Shown here piece by piece: positions 62,624-64,000 of a stretch of 64,000 bases of DNA. The translations under genes were made by a program, and so were the position numbers. The notes below the pieces were generated by a model, which was not told the DNA's origin, did no database searches, and saw nothing but the letters and a program-made list of their open reading frames with translations. Source of the stretch: Calliphora vicina (lineage: Eukaryota > Arthropoda > Insecta > Diptera > Calliphoridae); assembly GCF_958450345.1 (NCBI RefSeq), contig NC_088784.1, forward strand, positions 48,042,870 to 48,106,869, in the 5' to 3' direction. Each line of letters begins with the position of its first letter. The stretch's first letter is position 1.

Positions 62624-64000
62624 GATAGGACGAATGTTCTTTTCGGCTCTACAAAAATTTCAGTTTTTTTTTTAGTGTAGATTTCAGTAAATTGGCTTAA
62701 CTTCAAATTATCATATATAATGCTAAACTTTTTGGAGAATAATCGTTAAGATTTTGCTGGATTTTTCGACTATTTGAGTGAACAATTTCGAATAGATTGA
62801 CCGCTCAATACCTAATGATCTTTTCTATAAAAAGTTTCGTATATATATGTTAAATTAAAGCTTATGCAATATTGTTTAGAAAGTTTAATATTTTTCATAT
62901 TTTTTTTATGCGGTATTAACAACCACATAGCATTTTGGACATCATTTATTTTGCGTTTTGCGAAATTGTGACCAATGTTATATTGGTGATACTATGGTAG
63001 AAGAATAAAGTATCCAGTTATGGCGAAAAAGAAAGTTTGAAAATATTTTTCTTAAGAACAATAGACTATAGTCCGGTTTTGATAACCAATGTCAGAAATT
63101 TAATACAATAATACAGTTTTACACTAATCCTGATTACCAATTGAAAACACCCGTTCATTATATCAATTACAAATTTTGTGAAAGTTACTACGAATAAGTT
63201 TCGTGGAGATCTTATATTTATATTCTATAAGGAAATTAAAATTGGTCATTCAATAGTTAATTTCTATTTCATTGAATATTTATTTTTTACTTTTGAATTT
63301 TATTGGCCTTTATTTGTCAATGAATTTTTCTAATACACGTTCAAACCTTTTTCATAAAATTTAAAAATAAGTTAAACATATTGTGGTTGAAAAAAAAAAA
63401 AAAAATATTTTACAGTGTTTTTTTTTTAAAAAATACTATTTGTTTTAAAACCTTTTCTTAAGTTCTTAAGTCTCTAATTTATAAAATAAATTGTCAAGCA
63501 TTTTCCACATTCTGTTTTAGTTTCAATAATTACAAACAAAAATTATTAACTAATAAAGCATTGCTTTAAAAATATTTCCATTGAAAATTAATTCATTTTG
63601 GTTTGGACAATCATATAGTTTTTACAAAACAAAAACTCAAATCACAATAGTTTTGTTAGATAAACTTTTGGTTTATTGTTAAATCTATTTTCTTGAAATT
63701 TCAAATTAATTCTCATAGCTAAAAAGTTAACAAAACATTTCTCTGACCTATAAAATCTTCAAAAATCTTTATCTGGAAAAATTAATTCGTTTTGTTTTGA
63801 AAATCATAGTTTTTATCAAGCATACAATTTTTCAATAATTACAATAAATATTAGATTTTTCATAAAAGACAATAAACAATAGTAAGTTAGATAAAGTTTT
63901 CGTCTGTAGTAAAATCTTTCTTTATTGATATTATCCACTTTAATCTATTGTTAGTCTATTGTAGAATCTGAACACAGAATTTTTCTTTTTATATACAATT
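62624..64000 (+). other. 5' leader of the right retroelement (continues past the window)
   Basis: About 1.4 kb of very AT-rich sequence with homopolymer A and T runs near 63390-63430. No gag start or recognisable frame appears before the edge. The left relative has about 860 bp between PBS and gag, so this leader is either longer or degraded. Confidence 0.6.

Overview
This 64 kb window is AT-rich eukaryotic DNA, almost certainly from a fly and probably a calyptrate such as a blowfly. The support is insect-type Ty3/gypsy elements, a primer-binding site matching the fly lysine tRNA (anticodon CUU), Tc1-type elements with TA duplications, and a dispersed repeat ending in a 'tactttcttacttg' tail that I recall from fly genomes. 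The species assignment is inference. I see no host protein-coding gene, tRNA gene or rRNA gene. The window is a satellite array with nested and flanking transposable elements.

Layout. 1-7416: a decayed Ty3/gypsy-type retroelement read leftwards (partial pol, broken gag, 5' UTR, primer-binding site, long LTR). Its gag begins with a RING-H2 finger, and that finger is split by a 1129-bp non-autonomous hAT element with an 8-bp target duplication. 7438-11875: three direct copies of a 775-788 bp dispersed repeat, separated by the first satellite monomers. 8213-60584: roughly 230 copies of a satellite whose full monomer is 193 bp. Each monomer carries two adjacent dyad symmetries. The array is built from many local and higher-order duplications (about 577 bp, 1379 bp x2, 1449 bp x3, 1585 bp x2, 2658 bp x2 and a 5.6 kb segment).

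Nested in the array are: an intact-looking gag-pol retrotransposon of CsRn1 type (17240-22364); a dead Tc1-type element with a large inverted duplication (36082-37567); and two full copies plus one 58-bp remnant of a small Tc1-like MITE (47762-48238, 53398-53878, 56478-56535).

At 60585-64000 a second retroelement with the same primer-binding site starts and reads rightwards. It is preceded by a perfect 662-bp inverted repeat of LTR sequence with a 689-bp spacer.

The most unusual signal is shared. All three larger elements inside or at the edge of the array carry inverted (fold-back) duplications of a terminal region. In the CsRn1-type element the inverted LTR piece lies inside the 5-bp target duplication, so it appears to have been integrated as part of the element. 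Insertions also recur at the same monomer positions: Tc1-like elements at the TA of the ATATATAT core, and LTR elements within one base of the CTAAAG motif.
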